From Clostridium sp. CAG:167 (GTDB lineage Bacteria > Bacillota > Clostridia > Lachnospirales > Lachnospiraceae): a stretch of DNA of 16,289 nucleotides. The stretch covers positions 1,406 to 17,694 of the forward strand of contig HF998355.1 of NCBI GenBank assembly GCA_000433735.1. Reading direction: 5' to 3'. Below the pieces are notes generated by a model, which was given only the letters and a program-made list of their open reading frames with translations, made no database searches and was not told the DNA's origin. A program made the position numbers and the translations under genes. This document shows positions 1 to 8,138 of the stretch, piece after piece (the first letter of the stretch is position 1; each line of letters begins with the position of its first letter).

Positions 1-1568
1 TGATCCAAAAAAACCTTCAACCGCCCTTCATATTCCTGCCGCACCGTTTCATACTCTGCCTGCGCCTGCTGGTACGTTTCTTTGGCTGCCTCCCATTCTT
101 TTTTTGTATCTTCGCACTGAGTTCTCTGCTCTCTCCACACAGAAAACTGTTCCACAAGGCGCTCCGTATCTTCTCTTGTCTGCCGGCATGCCAAAAGTTC
201 TTTTTCTACATCCTCCTTCTCAGCCAATCTCTCTTTGAGCTGCCGCAGGTCATCCTCCGTCCGGCTGAGTTTCTCCTTTTTATCTTTGTAAGCCCTTTGC
301 TTTTCATCCCAGTCTTTCTCTGCCTGGTCCCACTGCTTCTTGGCCTGGTCTTTTTGTTCAAAAAAGACCAGATCCTCTCTGGCCCACTGAGAAATGCGGG
401 TCCATTCATCCTGGCACGCCTGAAACCGGGAAGCAGCCTGATGTCTCTTTTTATCCTCTTCTTCCCACTGTCTCTCCAGTTCTTTTTCCAGCTGGCTTTG
501 CTGCCTGAGAGAATCTTTACTTTGCTTCCACAGTGCCATTGCCTTTTCTTTTTCTTCAAAAGGCACCGCCAGTTCGCCAGCCACCTTAAACAGTGCTATA
601 TCCTTTTCCTTTTGTTCGATTTCCTTTTCCTGCTTCTTGTAGAAATCCAGTTTTTCCCGGGCTTCCTCCATCATGTCAAAAGAACTGGATAAGGCCATTG
701 CCTCCTGCCAGTTGTCTCTATCCTTATCCCTCTTTTCTTCCAGATGAAGCAGTCTTTCCTTTTCCTCTCCGGACCGCTTCACATCATAGGTACACACCTG
801 TGAAAGCACCGTGAGATACTCTTCCAGATTGGCCGCCTTGCCACTCTGGATCTGGCTTTCATACTCATCATAGTCACTTTTTTTCTCAAATGTTTCATCT
901 ACGCACACACGGCTTACTTCCATCTGGATTTCTTTGGTGAGAAAAGCCAGTTCTTTTTCTTTTGCATTTTTTCTGCGTTTTAATTCATCTAAAATTTCGT
1001 CGTAAATCTCTGTATTAAAAAGTTTGCGGAAAATCTCTTTTTTTTCACTGGATTTTGCCCGCAGGACCTCCATAAATTCTCCCTGGGCGATCATGGCGAT
1101 CTGTCGGAACTGCCCCTTAGTAAGTCCCACGATTTCCACAATCTTTTCATTGGTCTCTTTGGCTGGATAAAGGGATCCATCCGGCATGGTCAGTTCCACC
1201 AAAGAAGTCTCCTCCTTCGTAGTATTGCCATTTTTAGATGTCCTTTTCAATCTACGCACATGTCTGGGAATCCGCCGTATATGATAATGGGGTGCATTTT
1301 CCGCCCCACTCTCTGCAAATTCCAGTGTCACCTCCGGTGTGATATCCAGATCGACATACTGGCTCTGAAAAATAACCCCTTCTTTTTTGTTCTGCCCGGA
1401 ACTTGCCTCATCATACAAGGCAAATACCATGGCATCAAAAATTGTTGTTTTACCGGCCCCTGTATCTCCTGTGATCAAAAACAGATTCTGGGATGGTTTT
1501 GTAAAATCAATGACTGTTTTTTTTCCATAAGAACCAAAGGCCTGCATTGTCAGTCGGATTGGTTTCAT
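1..1568 (-). CDS. sbcC: SbcC, ATPase subunit of SbcCD nuclease (N-terminal 522 residues, runs off window)
   Basis: This is the SMC/Rad50-like ATPase partner of the SbcD nuclease. The complex opens and trims hairpin or protein-blocked DNA ends in the cytoplasm. The frame is open from the ATG at 1568 to the window edge with no stop. It starts MKPIRLTMQAFGSYG, with Walker A GDTGAGKT at residues 34-41. The Q-loop-like segment QFRQIAMIAQGEFMEVLRA follows near residue 140. A long Lys/Glu/Gln-rich heptad region then fills the rest, as expected for the first coiled-coil arm. I see no CxxC zinc hook, so the hook, second arm and C-terminal ATPase lobe must lie outside. The start is supported by AAGGGGGT a few bases upstream and lies 2 bases after the sbcD stop, so it is almost certainly co-translated with sbcD. 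Confidence 0.93.
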   Translation of the reverse strand, partial: MKPIRLTMQAFGSYGKKTVIDFTKPSQNLFLITGDTGAGKTTIFDAMVFALYDEASSGQNKKEGVIFQSQYVDLDITPEVTLEFAESGAENAPHYHIRRIPRHVRRLKRTSKNGNTTKEETSLVELTMPDGSLYPAKETNEKIVEIVGLTKGQFRQIAMIAQGEFMEVLRAKSSEKKEIFRKLFNTEIYDEILDELKRRKNAKEKELAFLTKEIQMEVSRVCVDETFEKKSDYDEYESQIQSGKAANLEEYLTVLSQVCTYDVKRSGEEKERLLHLEEKRDKDRDNWQEAMALSSSFDMMEEAREKLDFYKKQEKEIEQKEKDIALFKVAGELAVPFEEKEKAMALWKQSKDSLRQQSQLEKELERQWEEEDKKRHQAASRFQACQDEWTRISQWAREDLVFFEQKDQAKKQWDQAEKDWDEKQRAYKDKKEKLSRTEDDLRQLKERLAEKEDVEKELLACRQTREDTERLVEQFSVWREQRTQCEDTKKEWEAAKETYQQAQAEYETVRQEYEGRLKVFLD

Positions 1569-1570
1569 CT

Positions 1571-2710
1571 CTATACCCCCTTCACTGTGTTGATCACATC
1601 CTGCAGGATGCTTTCCTCTTCTTCATCTATTTCACCTAAAAACAACCGGCACATTTCCATCGGATCTCTGGCCGGTTCTATATCCTGGCTGTCTGTACTC
1701 TTGCGTTCCTCTTTTTGTTCCCGCCGTATCTCCAGCAAATGAGGAAAGGAAAGATGCAGTTTTTCAGATACCTCCGTACTGCTTTCCTCTTCTTTGCCCT
1801 GCAGGACTACCCGGACATAGTCATCACAGGCCTGCCCACATATCTGGGCAAAAGTTCCTTTGATTTCTCTTACCCTGTGCCATGGATTCAAAGGGAGTAC
1901 GCTGGTTATTATCTTCTCTCCTTTTGCACCTAACTCTGCCAGTATCACTCCCTTTTGCTGGGTCCCCTCTTCCACCGAATAAGGATAAGGAGTTCCGCAG
2001 TAACGAATCGTATCTTTTCCTACCTTCATAGGTTTATGAATGTGTCCCAGTGCCACATAATCAAAAAGATCCAGACAATCTGCCGATATCGCATCTATGT
2101 TTCCGGCTGTACAGATTTCTGAATCCATCCGTGAAATGTCCTCTGGCGTTTTGCCTGCAGGCAGGTAAAATTGGTGGCTTACCAGCACATTGCGTACCTT
2201 TTCATCCACCTCTTCCCGCTGTAAAAGGGCAGTCAGTGTCTGCTCATAAGTCAATCTCTCTTTTTCCTCTTCCAATTCCAGAACCTGCCTTACCATAGCT
2301 GGTTTCACAAAAGGCAATAAGTAAAAATTTACCTCTCCAAAGGAATCTTTCATTACTATCTTTTCAATTTTTTCTTCCGGTGTTCTGGGAGGCATCCCTA
2401 CCATATGAATGTTCTGCCTGCGCAAAAGCCCTCTGTAACAGTCTACCCGCTGCTGGCTGTCGTGGTTGCCGCTGATCATCATGATCTGTCCTTCCGGCAG
2501 AGCCTCATGGAGACTGGTAACAAACTGATCCAGCAGTTCCACTGCCTCGGCCCCCGGAATCGACTTATCATATATATCGCCGGCGATCAAGACAGCATCC
2601 GGCCTCTCTTCCTTTGCATACTCTATGATCTGTTGAAACACATACTGCTGTTCCTCTTTCAGATCATAATTCATTAATTTTATTCCGATGTGCAGATCGG
2701 ACAAATGCAT
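1571..2710 (-). CDS. sbcD: SbcD, nuclease subunit of SbcCD
   Basis: This is the Mre11-family metallophosphoesterase subunit of the SbcCD exo/endonuclease, 379 residues with the ATG at 2710. The visible metal-binding motifs are SDLHIG at the N-terminus, GDIYDK, GNHDS, the VSHQFY segment and GHIHKP, in the family order. The acidic C-terminal tail probably contacts SbcC. The frame is open upstream of 2710, but that extension lies in the phosphatase gene and is not family-like. The ATG overlaps the phosphatase stop as TAATG, which suggests translational coupling. The GGAGGAGG purine block is about 19 bases from this ATG but about 10 bases from an in-frame ATT, which would give MKIMHLSDLH; see findings. 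sbcC follows after 2 bases. Confidence 0.93.
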   Translation of the reverse strand: MHLSDLHIGIKLMNYDLKEEQQYVFQQIIEYAKEERPDAVLIAGDIYDKSIPGAEAVELLDQFVTSLHEALPEGQIMMISGNHDSQQRVDCYRGLLRRQNIHMVGMPPRTPEEKIEKIVMKDSFGEVNFYLLPFVKPAMVRQVLELEEEKERLTYEQTLTALLQREEVDEKVRNVLVSHQFYLPAGKTPEDISRMDSEICTAGNIDAISADCLDLFDYVALGHIHKPMKVGKDTIRYCGTPYPYSVEEGTQQKGVILAELGAKGEKIITSVLPLNPWHRVREIKGTFAQICGQACDDYVRVVLQGKEEESSTEVSEKLHLSFPHLLEIRREQKEERKSTDSQDIEPARDPMEMCRLFLGEIDEEEESILQDVINTVKGV

Positions 2711-3357
2711 TATTTTAATTTTTCCCAAACCTCCTCCGTGCTGTGAACTACAAACGGTGCTCCACACTCTTTCAAAAAACTTTCCGTTCGAAATCCCCAG
2801 CCTACCATGATCACATCCATCTGTGCATTGCGGCTTGTCTCAAAATCCACATCTGAATCGCCGATGTATACTGCTTCTTCTTTTGTCACACCCATCTGGC
2901 GAAGTACTTCATTCACACTGTCCGGGCAGGGTTTTCTCCGGATTCCCTCCTTTTCCCCCACTGCGTAGTCAAACATGCCGGGGAAGTATTCCTTACAAAG
3001 TTCCTGCACACCATAGTCCGCTTTGTTGGACACAACCGCTGTTTTCATGCCACTGTTTTTTATCTTCATCAGCAATTCAGGGATTCCCTCATAAGCTCTT
3101 GTTTTGTCACCGCAGTGATCTTTATAATAGTCATTAAAAGTATCAAAAACCTGCCGGTACACAGTTTCTCCGCTTCCCTGCGGAATGGCTCTCTCAATGA
3201 GTTTGCCAATACCATTTCCTACAAAAGTTCTGACCTCTTCCAATGTTCTCTCCGGCAGACCATGTTTTCTCAGCGCATAGTTGGTACTGTCTGCCAGATC
3301 TTCCAATGTATTCAGGATTGTTCCATCCATATCAAATACAGCCAGTTTATACTTCAT
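2710..3357 (-). CDS. HAD-family phosphatase, phosphoglycolate phosphatase-like
   Basis: A 215-residue haloacid dehalogenase superfamily hydrolase of the Gph/PgmB-like subfamily with an alpha-helical cap. Motif I is DMDGT (nucleophile D9, general acid D11), motif II is S110 in VVSNK, motif III is K142 in RKPCPD, and motif IV is IGDSDVD (D167, D171). All catalytic positions are intact. The likely substrate is a small phosphate ester such as 2-phosphoglycolate, but HAD specificity cannot be fixed from sequence. AGGAGGT sits 7 bases before the ATG. The gene lies 30 bases after lrgB and overlaps the sbcD start by one base. Next to SbcCD, a phosphoglycolate phosphatase would fit clearance of phosphoglycolate released during repair of oxidised DNA ends; that link is inference. 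Confidence 0.9.
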   Translation of the reverse strand: MKYKLAVFDMDGTILNTLEDLADSTNYALRKHGLPERTLEEVRTFVGNGIGKLIERAIPQGSGETVYRQVFDTFNDYYKDHCGDKTRAYEGIPELLMKIKNSGMKTAVVSNKADYGVQELCKEYFPGMFDYAVGEKEGIRRKPCPDSVNEVLRQMGVTKEEAVYIGDSDVDFETSRNAQMDVIMVGWGFRTESFLKECGAPFVVHSTEEVWEKLK

Positions 3358-3387
3358 TCTATCTACCTCCTATATAATCAGTTTCTC

Positions 3388-4080
3388 CTATAAGAAATTG
3401 CAGAAAAAGGAGGATGCCGCTACGGTAAAAATACCTGCTACCGCAATGGCAAGACTGCTCATTGCTCCCTCGATCTCTCCTAATTCCATAGCTTTGGCAG
3501 TACCAATCGCATGGGAAGCCGAGCCAATGGACAATCCTCTGGCGATAGGATCTGTAATACGGAATATCTTGCAGATCAGCTCACCAAAAATATTACCAAG
3601 GACACCGGTTACCACGATCACCGCCACTGTGATGGTCACATAGCCGCCCAACTCCTCCGATACTCCCATGCCGATGGCTGTCGTAATGGACTTTGGCAAA
3701 AGGGTTACATATTCTTTGTGGGACAGTCCCATGATCTCAGCCAGCACCCATACGGTTCCAAGGCTGGTAAGAACCCCTGCTATGATCCCAAGAAGTACCG
3801 CTTTTATGTTTTTTTTCAACAATTTCCACTGCTCATACAAGGGAATCGCCAGGCACACTGTAGCCGGTGTCAGAAACCAGCTGAGATAAGAAGCTCCCTG
3901 ATTGTATACATCATAATCCACATGGGCTGTTACCAGAACCACGATGGTTATAACAATAGAAATAAGCAGCGGATTAAAAATAGCACACTTAAATTTCTTC
4001 TTTAATACGACTCCTAATAAATAAGCAAGCAGGCTCAATGTTACACCTGCAAACAACGAATCCTCCAAAAATACTGTCAT
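3388..4080 (-). CDS. lrgB: LrgB/CidB family membrane protein
   Basis: A 230-residue polytopic membrane protein of the LrgB family. Members work with LrgA; the pair was first described as a modulator of murein hydrolases and autolysis, and in Bacillus and Streptococcus homologues take part in pyruvate transport. Hydrophobic segments run through the protein, with the conserved blocks PKSITTAIGMGVSEELGG (about 129-146) and ARGLSIGSASHAIGTAKA (about 180-197), which are diagnostic. The reading frame extends upstream of 4080 inside lrgA, but the family N-terminus matches the ATG at 4080. This ATG overlaps the lrgA stop as ATGA, a classic coupled junction. Substrate in this organism is unknown. Confidence 0.92.
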   Translation of the reverse strand: MTVFLEDSLFAGVTLSLLAYLLGVVLKKKFKCAIFNPLLISIVITIVVLVTAHVDYDVYNQGASYLSWFLTPATVCLAIPLYEQWKLLKKNIKAVLLGIIAGVLTSLGTVWVLAEIMGLSHKEYVTLLPKSITTAIGMGVSEELGGYVTITVAVIVVTGVLGNIFGELICKIFRITDPIARGLSIGSASHAIGTAKAMELGEIEGAMSSLAIAVAGIFTVAASSFFCNFL

Positions 4081-4445
4081 TTGTTTTTTCCCTCTTTTCT
4101 CTTTTCTCTCCGAATGATCCACTGTGAACACCGGCCTGTTACCACCATTACTGTGACAACAGTCACCAGCGTGATCACACAAACCGGCACCAGCACCGGC
4201 CGCAGCACACTAAAGGAAGACATCAGACCCACTCCTGCCGGAATAAACATGACCGGCATGATCTCAATGAGAAATTTTCCCGCATCTTTTACCCAGTCAA
4301 GCTGGATCATTCCTGTGATCAGACCCACAAACAGGATCACCATACCATAAATACTGGCAGGTACCGGCAGTGGCAGTACCTGATGCATCAGTTCACCCAG
4401 GAAGGAAATCGCCAATATCATTAAAAATTGTTTCAGATATTTCAT
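4077..4445 (-). CDS. lrgA: LrgA/CidA family holin-like membrane protein
   Basis: A 122-residue small membrane protein with about four hydrophobic segments and a basic C-terminal tail. The family signature is the loop PLPVPASIYGMV near residues 26-37. Holin-like LrgA proteins pair with LrgB, encoded immediately downstream with a 4-base ATGA overlap. A GGAG motif sits 7 bases before the ATG. It is the first gene of the five-gene unit lrgA-lrgB-HAD-sbcD-sbcC and follows the promoter at 4512-4539 and a short terminator-like hairpin in the leader (4477-4498). In many Firmicutes lrgAB is driven by the LytST system; I see no recognisable LytR/LytS site here. Confidence 0.9.
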   Translation of the reverse strand: MKYLKQFLMILAISFLGELMHQVLPLPVPASIYGMVILFVGLITGMIQLDWVKDAGKFLIEIMPVMFIPAGVGLMSSFSVLRPVLVPVCVITLVTVVTVMVVTGRCSQWIIRREKRKEGKNK

Positions 4446-4476
4446 TTTTTCACTCCACTTTCTTCATTCAGTACAT

Positions 4477-4498
4477 AAAAAATTGGCAGAGCCGCCAA
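4477..4498 (-). terminator. Short hairpin with U-tract between the CAP gene and lrgA
   Basis: Read on the minus strand this is TTGGC, a 6-base loop, GCCAA, then six T. The 5-bp stem is short, so strength is uncertain. It lies about 50 bases past the stop of the CAP gene, so it could end that transcript. It also lies downstream of the predicted lrgA start point, so it could act as a leader attenuator. Confidence 0.4.
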
Positions 4499-4511
4499 GG
4501 CCCTACCAATC

Positions 4512-4539
4512 ATTATATTACGGTTATTTGTTTTGTCAA
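4512..4539 (-). promoter_or_regulatory. Sigma-A promoter of the lrgA operon
   Basis: On the minus strand there is a perfect -35 TTGACA (4534-4539), a 16-base spacer and a perfect -10 TATAAT (4512-4517). Transcription would start near 4505, leaving a leader of about 60 bases before the lrgA ATG. Consensus quality predicts a strong promoter for the whole five-gene unit. Confidence 0.8.
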
Positions 4540-4547
4540 AGGATTTT

Positions 4548-5822
4548 TTATTTTGTCTTTTTGCTTTTTACACCGGACCAAGTGCTGTACACCTTTTTGC
4601 CGGATACCTTTATGTAAGTGCGGATACGTACATAATACTTTTTGTTTTTTTTCAGTTTTGAAAACTTTACTTTGCTCTTTTTAGAAGATAAAGTTTTTGT
4701 TTTCTTCTTTTTCGTAAATTTCTTATTCTGGGCGATCTGCACTTCATAGCCTTTTACTGATTTTTTCTTTGTCCAGTAAATAGTAAGGGATTTTTTCCCG
4801 GCCTTTATTTTTTTCACAGATGTTTTGGTCATATATTTAGACACCTTTTCTGTGCTCTTGTTTTTCCCGGAAGCAGCAGCCTGCTTTACCACAGTAACAG
4901 TCATAGATGCACTGTATCCACTGGTTGACTTGGCAGTGATGGTAGCGGTTCCTTCTTTTATACCGGTTACCACACCTTCTTCATTCACAGATGCCACCGC
5001 AGTATCACTGGAACTATACTGACAGGCATCCAGCATACGGACTGTTTTCCCCGAAGAAATCATTTCAAAGACCAGTGGAGTCTGCTCTGCCGGCTCCAGC
5101 GTTTTCTTACCTGAAAGACTGGTGGCTGTAATAGAACTCTTGGTCACCTCGATTGTCTGGATCACATCTTTGGCCGCCTCTGCCTGAGTTTCATACAAAT
5201 CTGCCTCGGAACAAAATTCACCGGATGTGGTGTTCCATCCGCCCTGTTTCGGACTGAACAAAGCAAGTCCCACATAAGTCAGCCGGGGATTGATCAGCTG
5301 CTCATAATGACCGGTCACACCGCCAGTCTGGTTAACCCAGTCGCTCTTTTCACTGTACCATTGGTTGATGCCATATACCATGGAAGTAGAATAATTCCAC
5401 GCCAGCACTTCTCCAATAGAACCGATGTGGCTTGGAGCCAGCAGTTCAAAACATGATTCTCCGTTAGGTCTTACATGCTCCAGACGGACCGTTGCCTCTG
5501 CTGCCCGGATCCTGGCAATGTACTCCAGATCCCCCGACCATTTAATCGGCACATAATCCGTTGCCACCAGTTTTTTCTTCGTAACCGGATTTATTACCCC
5601 CTGCTGGCAGGCTTCCTTGCGGATAGCGTTGATCCGCTTGACAGCCGCCTTGGCGTCGGTCAGATAACTTCCTTCCAGTCCTACGAACATACAGCCTTTA
5701 GACGGGGCAACGGCATCGGTTGTCAAAACAGTCCGGGCCAGTCCGGGCACTGATGATATACCACCGGTCATGACAGCTGTCACCGTCAGCACCGCAATGA
5801 TCTTTGTAATCTTCTTTCTCAT
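4548..5822 (-). CDS. Secreted CAP-domain protein with Ig-like and lysine-rich FN3-like domains
   Basis: A 424-residue exported protein. An N-terminal signal peptide (residues 1 to about 29, cleavage near GLA) is followed by a CAP/SCP superfamily domain at about 55-210, with the typical pocket residues H116 (EHVRPNG), E138 (GEVLAWN) and H172 (GHYEQLINP). A bacterial Ig-like group 2 domain follows at about 245-312 (SSSDTAVASVNEEG, GTATITA). The C-terminal module at about 330-424 is FN3-like and extremely lysine-rich; this module is common on Lachnospiraceae surface proteins and may bind anionic wall polymers (inference). The role of bacterial CAP domains is mostly unknown. The ATG at 5822 was chosen over two upstream in-frame ATGs because GGAGG lies 5 bases before it and the signal peptide begins there. 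It has its own promoter. Confidence 0.88.
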   Translation of the reverse strand: MRKKITKIIAVLTVTAVMTGGISSVPGLARTVLTTDAVAPSKGCMFVGLEGSYLTDAKAAVKRINAIRKEACQQGVINPVTKKKLVATDYVPIKWSGDLEYIARIRAAEATVRLEHVRPNGESCFELLAPSHIGSIGEVLAWNYSTSMVYGINQWYSEKSDWVNQTGGVTGHYEQLINPRLTYVGLALFSPKQGGWNTTSGEFCSEADLYETQAEAAKDVIQTIEVTKSSITATSLSGKKTLEPAEQTPLVFEMISSGKTVRMLDACQYSSSDTAVASVNEEGVVTGIKEGTATITAKSTSGYSASMTVTVVKQAAASGKNKSTEKVSKYMTKTSVKKIKAGKKSLTIYWTKKKSVKGYEVQIAQNKKFTKKKKTKTLSSKKSKVKFSKLKKNKKYYVRIRTYIKVSGKKVYSTWSGVKSKKTK

Positions 5823-5864
5823 ATGTCCCTCCATATTTAACATTTTCTTATACAAACATGAAGT

Positions 5865-5893
5865 ATTATATCAAATTTCCCACTTTTTCTCAA
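5865..5893 (-). promoter_or_regulatory. Promoter of the CAP-domain gene
   Basis: On the minus strand there is -35 TTGAGA (5888-5893), a 17-base spacer, and -10 TATAAT (5865-5870) preceded by TGA, an extended -10. The start point would be near 5858. No clear terminator separates the arabinanase stop at 5936 from this promoter, so some read-through from upstream is possible. Confidence 0.75.
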
Positions 5894-5935
5894 TACAGTT
5901 TTAATTTTTTTCATTCTTTGTAAAGTTTTTCCTTG

Positions 5936-8125
5936 TTATTTTTCTTTCTTGTCCGTAACCTTTACACCCCATACTGCTACATTTTCACCTTCTGCCGTAA
6001 AGGTCATGGTCATATCTCTGGACATTAGTTCATTTGCCTGTTTCAGAAAAACGCCTTTGTACACATGGCCGCTGCCCAGATCCAGGGTAAGTTTGCTTCC
6101 GTCCTTTTTCCATGTACCATGATATTCTCCGGTTACCGTTCCGTCCGGTTTCAGGGTAATGGTGTCTGCCGCTTTTTTCGTAAATTCAACCTCATAGGAA
6201 AACTCGGTCTCATACATTCCCACTGCTACCGTCTGCCGGCCCTGGATCTTCCTGGTACTTTCTGTCTTTCCTACAATGCCAAACTGCCTGTCACCTACCA
6301 CATTGTAGGAACTGGTAGGCTCATGGTATATAAACTCATAGGTGCCGGCCATATCTTCCATCGTATATCCATCCTGGGACAAAGTCTCTCCGGAATATTC
6401 ATATGGTGCCGCTACCAGCCAGCCATTGTCATTTTCAAATATCTGATGCACCCGGATCTGATGTCCTTCGTTGGTGCCGCTGTCAGACTGAAAACGGGTG
6501 TGGTACACAAGATACATTTTTCCGTCATCATCTACCATGGCTGAATTGTGTCCCTGGGCCACTTCTACCGTGCCGATTCCTTCCATGTTGTAACTGTCAA
6601 AAATACGGTAACCATACCGGGTTTTCTTGATTTCTTCTGCTTTGGTGCGGATAGCGGACACCCCATTGTCATCCAGATATGGACCAGTCACTTCCTTGGA
6701 GCGGTATACTCTCATCTGATAACCGCCCTTTGCTTCCAGATTGCCATAGGATACAAAGAGATAATAATAGTCTTTTCCTTTCAATATATAAGGTCCCTCT
6801 CCCGAACAGTAAAAGCCGCCGGCAATCTTCACACCATAATAAGCATCGGATTCATTTAATTTGGTTTCATATGTCTTACTGTAGTCTCTCAAGCCGGTAG
6901 ACGGATCCAGTTTGATCTGATAAATACCTGCTGACCAGGAACCATAGGTCATATACATATTACCCTTATCGTCCGTCTGGATACTTGGATCAATGGCATT
7001 GATACAGGATTCATTGGTGGACTGGTATCTGGAAAGATCCGCTCCTTCTCCCAGCACTTTATACACATCCGTATGGCTCAGATCCATCTTCACTTTGGGA
7101 TTGTTCATACCGGAATATACAACAACACCTTTGTACTCATACGGTCCCTCAATCTTATCTGCTGTCAAAAGACAGATGGAAGAAACCCAGTTGTCACCGT
7201 CAATACTCATATACATACACCATTTCTGCATGGTTTCATTCCACACAACATCCGGTGCCCACATGCGGCCGCTTAATCCATCCTTCGGATTGGTTGCTTT
7301 TTTTGCCCATCCATCCCATGGCTCTTTGAAAAGTTTTTTATAATCATCTTTTATATTTGTGTAAACATATTCCCACTGTTTCAGATCTTTTGACTTGGCA
7401 CAGGCCAGGTGGGAGCCAAAGACATAATACATTCCTGTCTTTTTGTCCTTCACAACCGATGGGTCATGGACAGACACTCTGTTTATGTAATCGTCACCGC
7501 TGACTTTGTAATTTCCTGTTTTATTTGTCACTTCTGCCTGCACTTTGTCGGTCTGTCCAAACCAGGCACTGTTCACTGCCAGAACACACACAAGAAACAT
7601 GGACAGCAGTTTCTTTATCTTTCTTTTCTTTAAAATAAAGAATATAATAGCCGCCACAAGTAACCCCCCACTGACAATGGATACTGCTAATCCTTTCACG
7701 GCCCGCGATGTCATTTTGCCAGAACTGTCCGGTGTTACCTGTATTTGGATCTTCAGTTGCTTTGTCTCACCGGCATTCAGCTTTTTGATTGTCTCAGATG
7801 TCTTTCCACTCTTTACGGAAAAATTTCCCGGTAAATTATAATGGATGTCCACATCCGACACAGCATAACTGTTGTTGTTCTTCACCGTCAGCGTCATGGC
7901 TGCCGTGTCTCCGTCACGATAGGATGTCTGATCCATCTGGGATGAAACAGCAATGCCGCTCATTTCTTTTCCGTTCTCTGTTGTACTTACATAGGACTCC
8001 AGTTTGTTTTCATCCTGCTGCCATGTACCGGCGGCCAGTGCCGCCGCCGGTACAGCCAGGGAAAGGAGTACTGTAAATACAAAAACGATCCATAATTCCT
8101 TTTTCTGCCTTCTCTTCTTTTCCAT
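5936..8125 (-). CDS. GH43 endo-1,5-alpha-L-arabinanase with N-terminal membrane-anchored extension
   Basis: A 729-residue surface glycoside hydrolase. The part from about residue 210 on resembles Bacillus AbnB-type endo-arabinanases, which cut alpha-1,5-arabinan of pectin: HDPS with base D221, AIDPS with modulator D379, SGEGPY with acid E443, plus YYLFVSYG, GHNSAM, YHTRF and HQIRVHQ. All three catalytic residues are present. A C-terminal beta domain ends MTMTFTAEGENVAVWG as in AbnB. The N-terminal part is unusual: a signal peptide (11-32), an Ig/NEW3-like domain (about 55-132), a membrane segment (145-165), KKRKIKK, and a second signal-like hydrophobic stretch (172-189) ending VQA. AGAGGT lies 5 bases before the ATG. 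It begins 13 bases after copA, so it is probably transcribed with it. Confidence 0.88.
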   Translation of the reverse strand: MEKKRRQKKELWIVFVFTVLLSLAVPAAALAAGTWQQDENKLESYVSTTENGKEMSGIAVSSQMDQTSYRDGDTAAMTLTVKNNNSYAVSDVDIHYNLPGNFSVKSGKTSETIKKLNAGETKQLKIQIQVTPDSSGKMTSRAVKGLAVSIVSGGLLVAAIIFFILKKRKIKKLLSMFLVCVLAVNSAWFGQTDKVQAEVTNKTGNYKVSGDDYINRVSVHDPSVVKDKKTGMYYVFGSHLACAKSKDLKQWEYVYTNIKDDYKKLFKEPWDGWAKKATNPKDGLSGRMWAPDVVWNETMQKWCMYMSIDGDNWVSSICLLTADKIEGPYEYKGVVVYSGMNNPKVKMDLSHTDVYKVLGEGADLSRYQSTNESCINAIDPSIQTDDKGNMYMTYGSWSAGIYQIKLDPSTGLRDYSKTYETKLNESDAYYGVKIAGGFYCSGEGPYILKGKDYYYLFVSYGNLEAKGGYQMRVYRSKEVTGPYLDDNGVSAIRTKAEEIKKTRYGYRIFDSYNMEGIGTVEVAQGHNSAMVDDDGKMYLVYHTRFQSDSGTNEGHQIRVHQIFENDNGWLVAAPYEYSGETLSQDGYTMEDMAGTYEFIYHEPTSSYNVVGDRQFGIVGKTESTRKIQGRQTVAVGMYETEFSYEVEFTKKAADTITLKPDGTVTGEYHGTWKKDGSKLTLDLGSGHVYKGVFLKQANELMSRDMTMTFTAEGENVAVWGVKVTDKKEK

Positions 8126-8138
8126 GATTTACCTCTTT

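Noticed and set aside
297..814. Plus-strand Phe/Pro/Leu-rich open frames that look like membrane proteins
   Set aside because: They are antisense to the Lys/Glu-rich coiled coil of sbcC, which produces such hydrophobic shadows.
2711..2767. Longer sbcD start 19 codons upstream
   Set aside because: The extra residues lie inside the phosphatase gene, do not match the family, and have no ribosome site.
3511..4005. Plus-strand open frame of 164 residues
   Set aside because: It is antisense to lrgB, a clear family member, lacks a ribosome site, and its product has no recognisable domain.
7530..7700. Frameshift or assembly error joining two genes in the GH43 protein
   Set aside because: The frame is continuous with no stop, both halves share base composition, and the join is a sensible signal-like segment; kept as a fusion instead.
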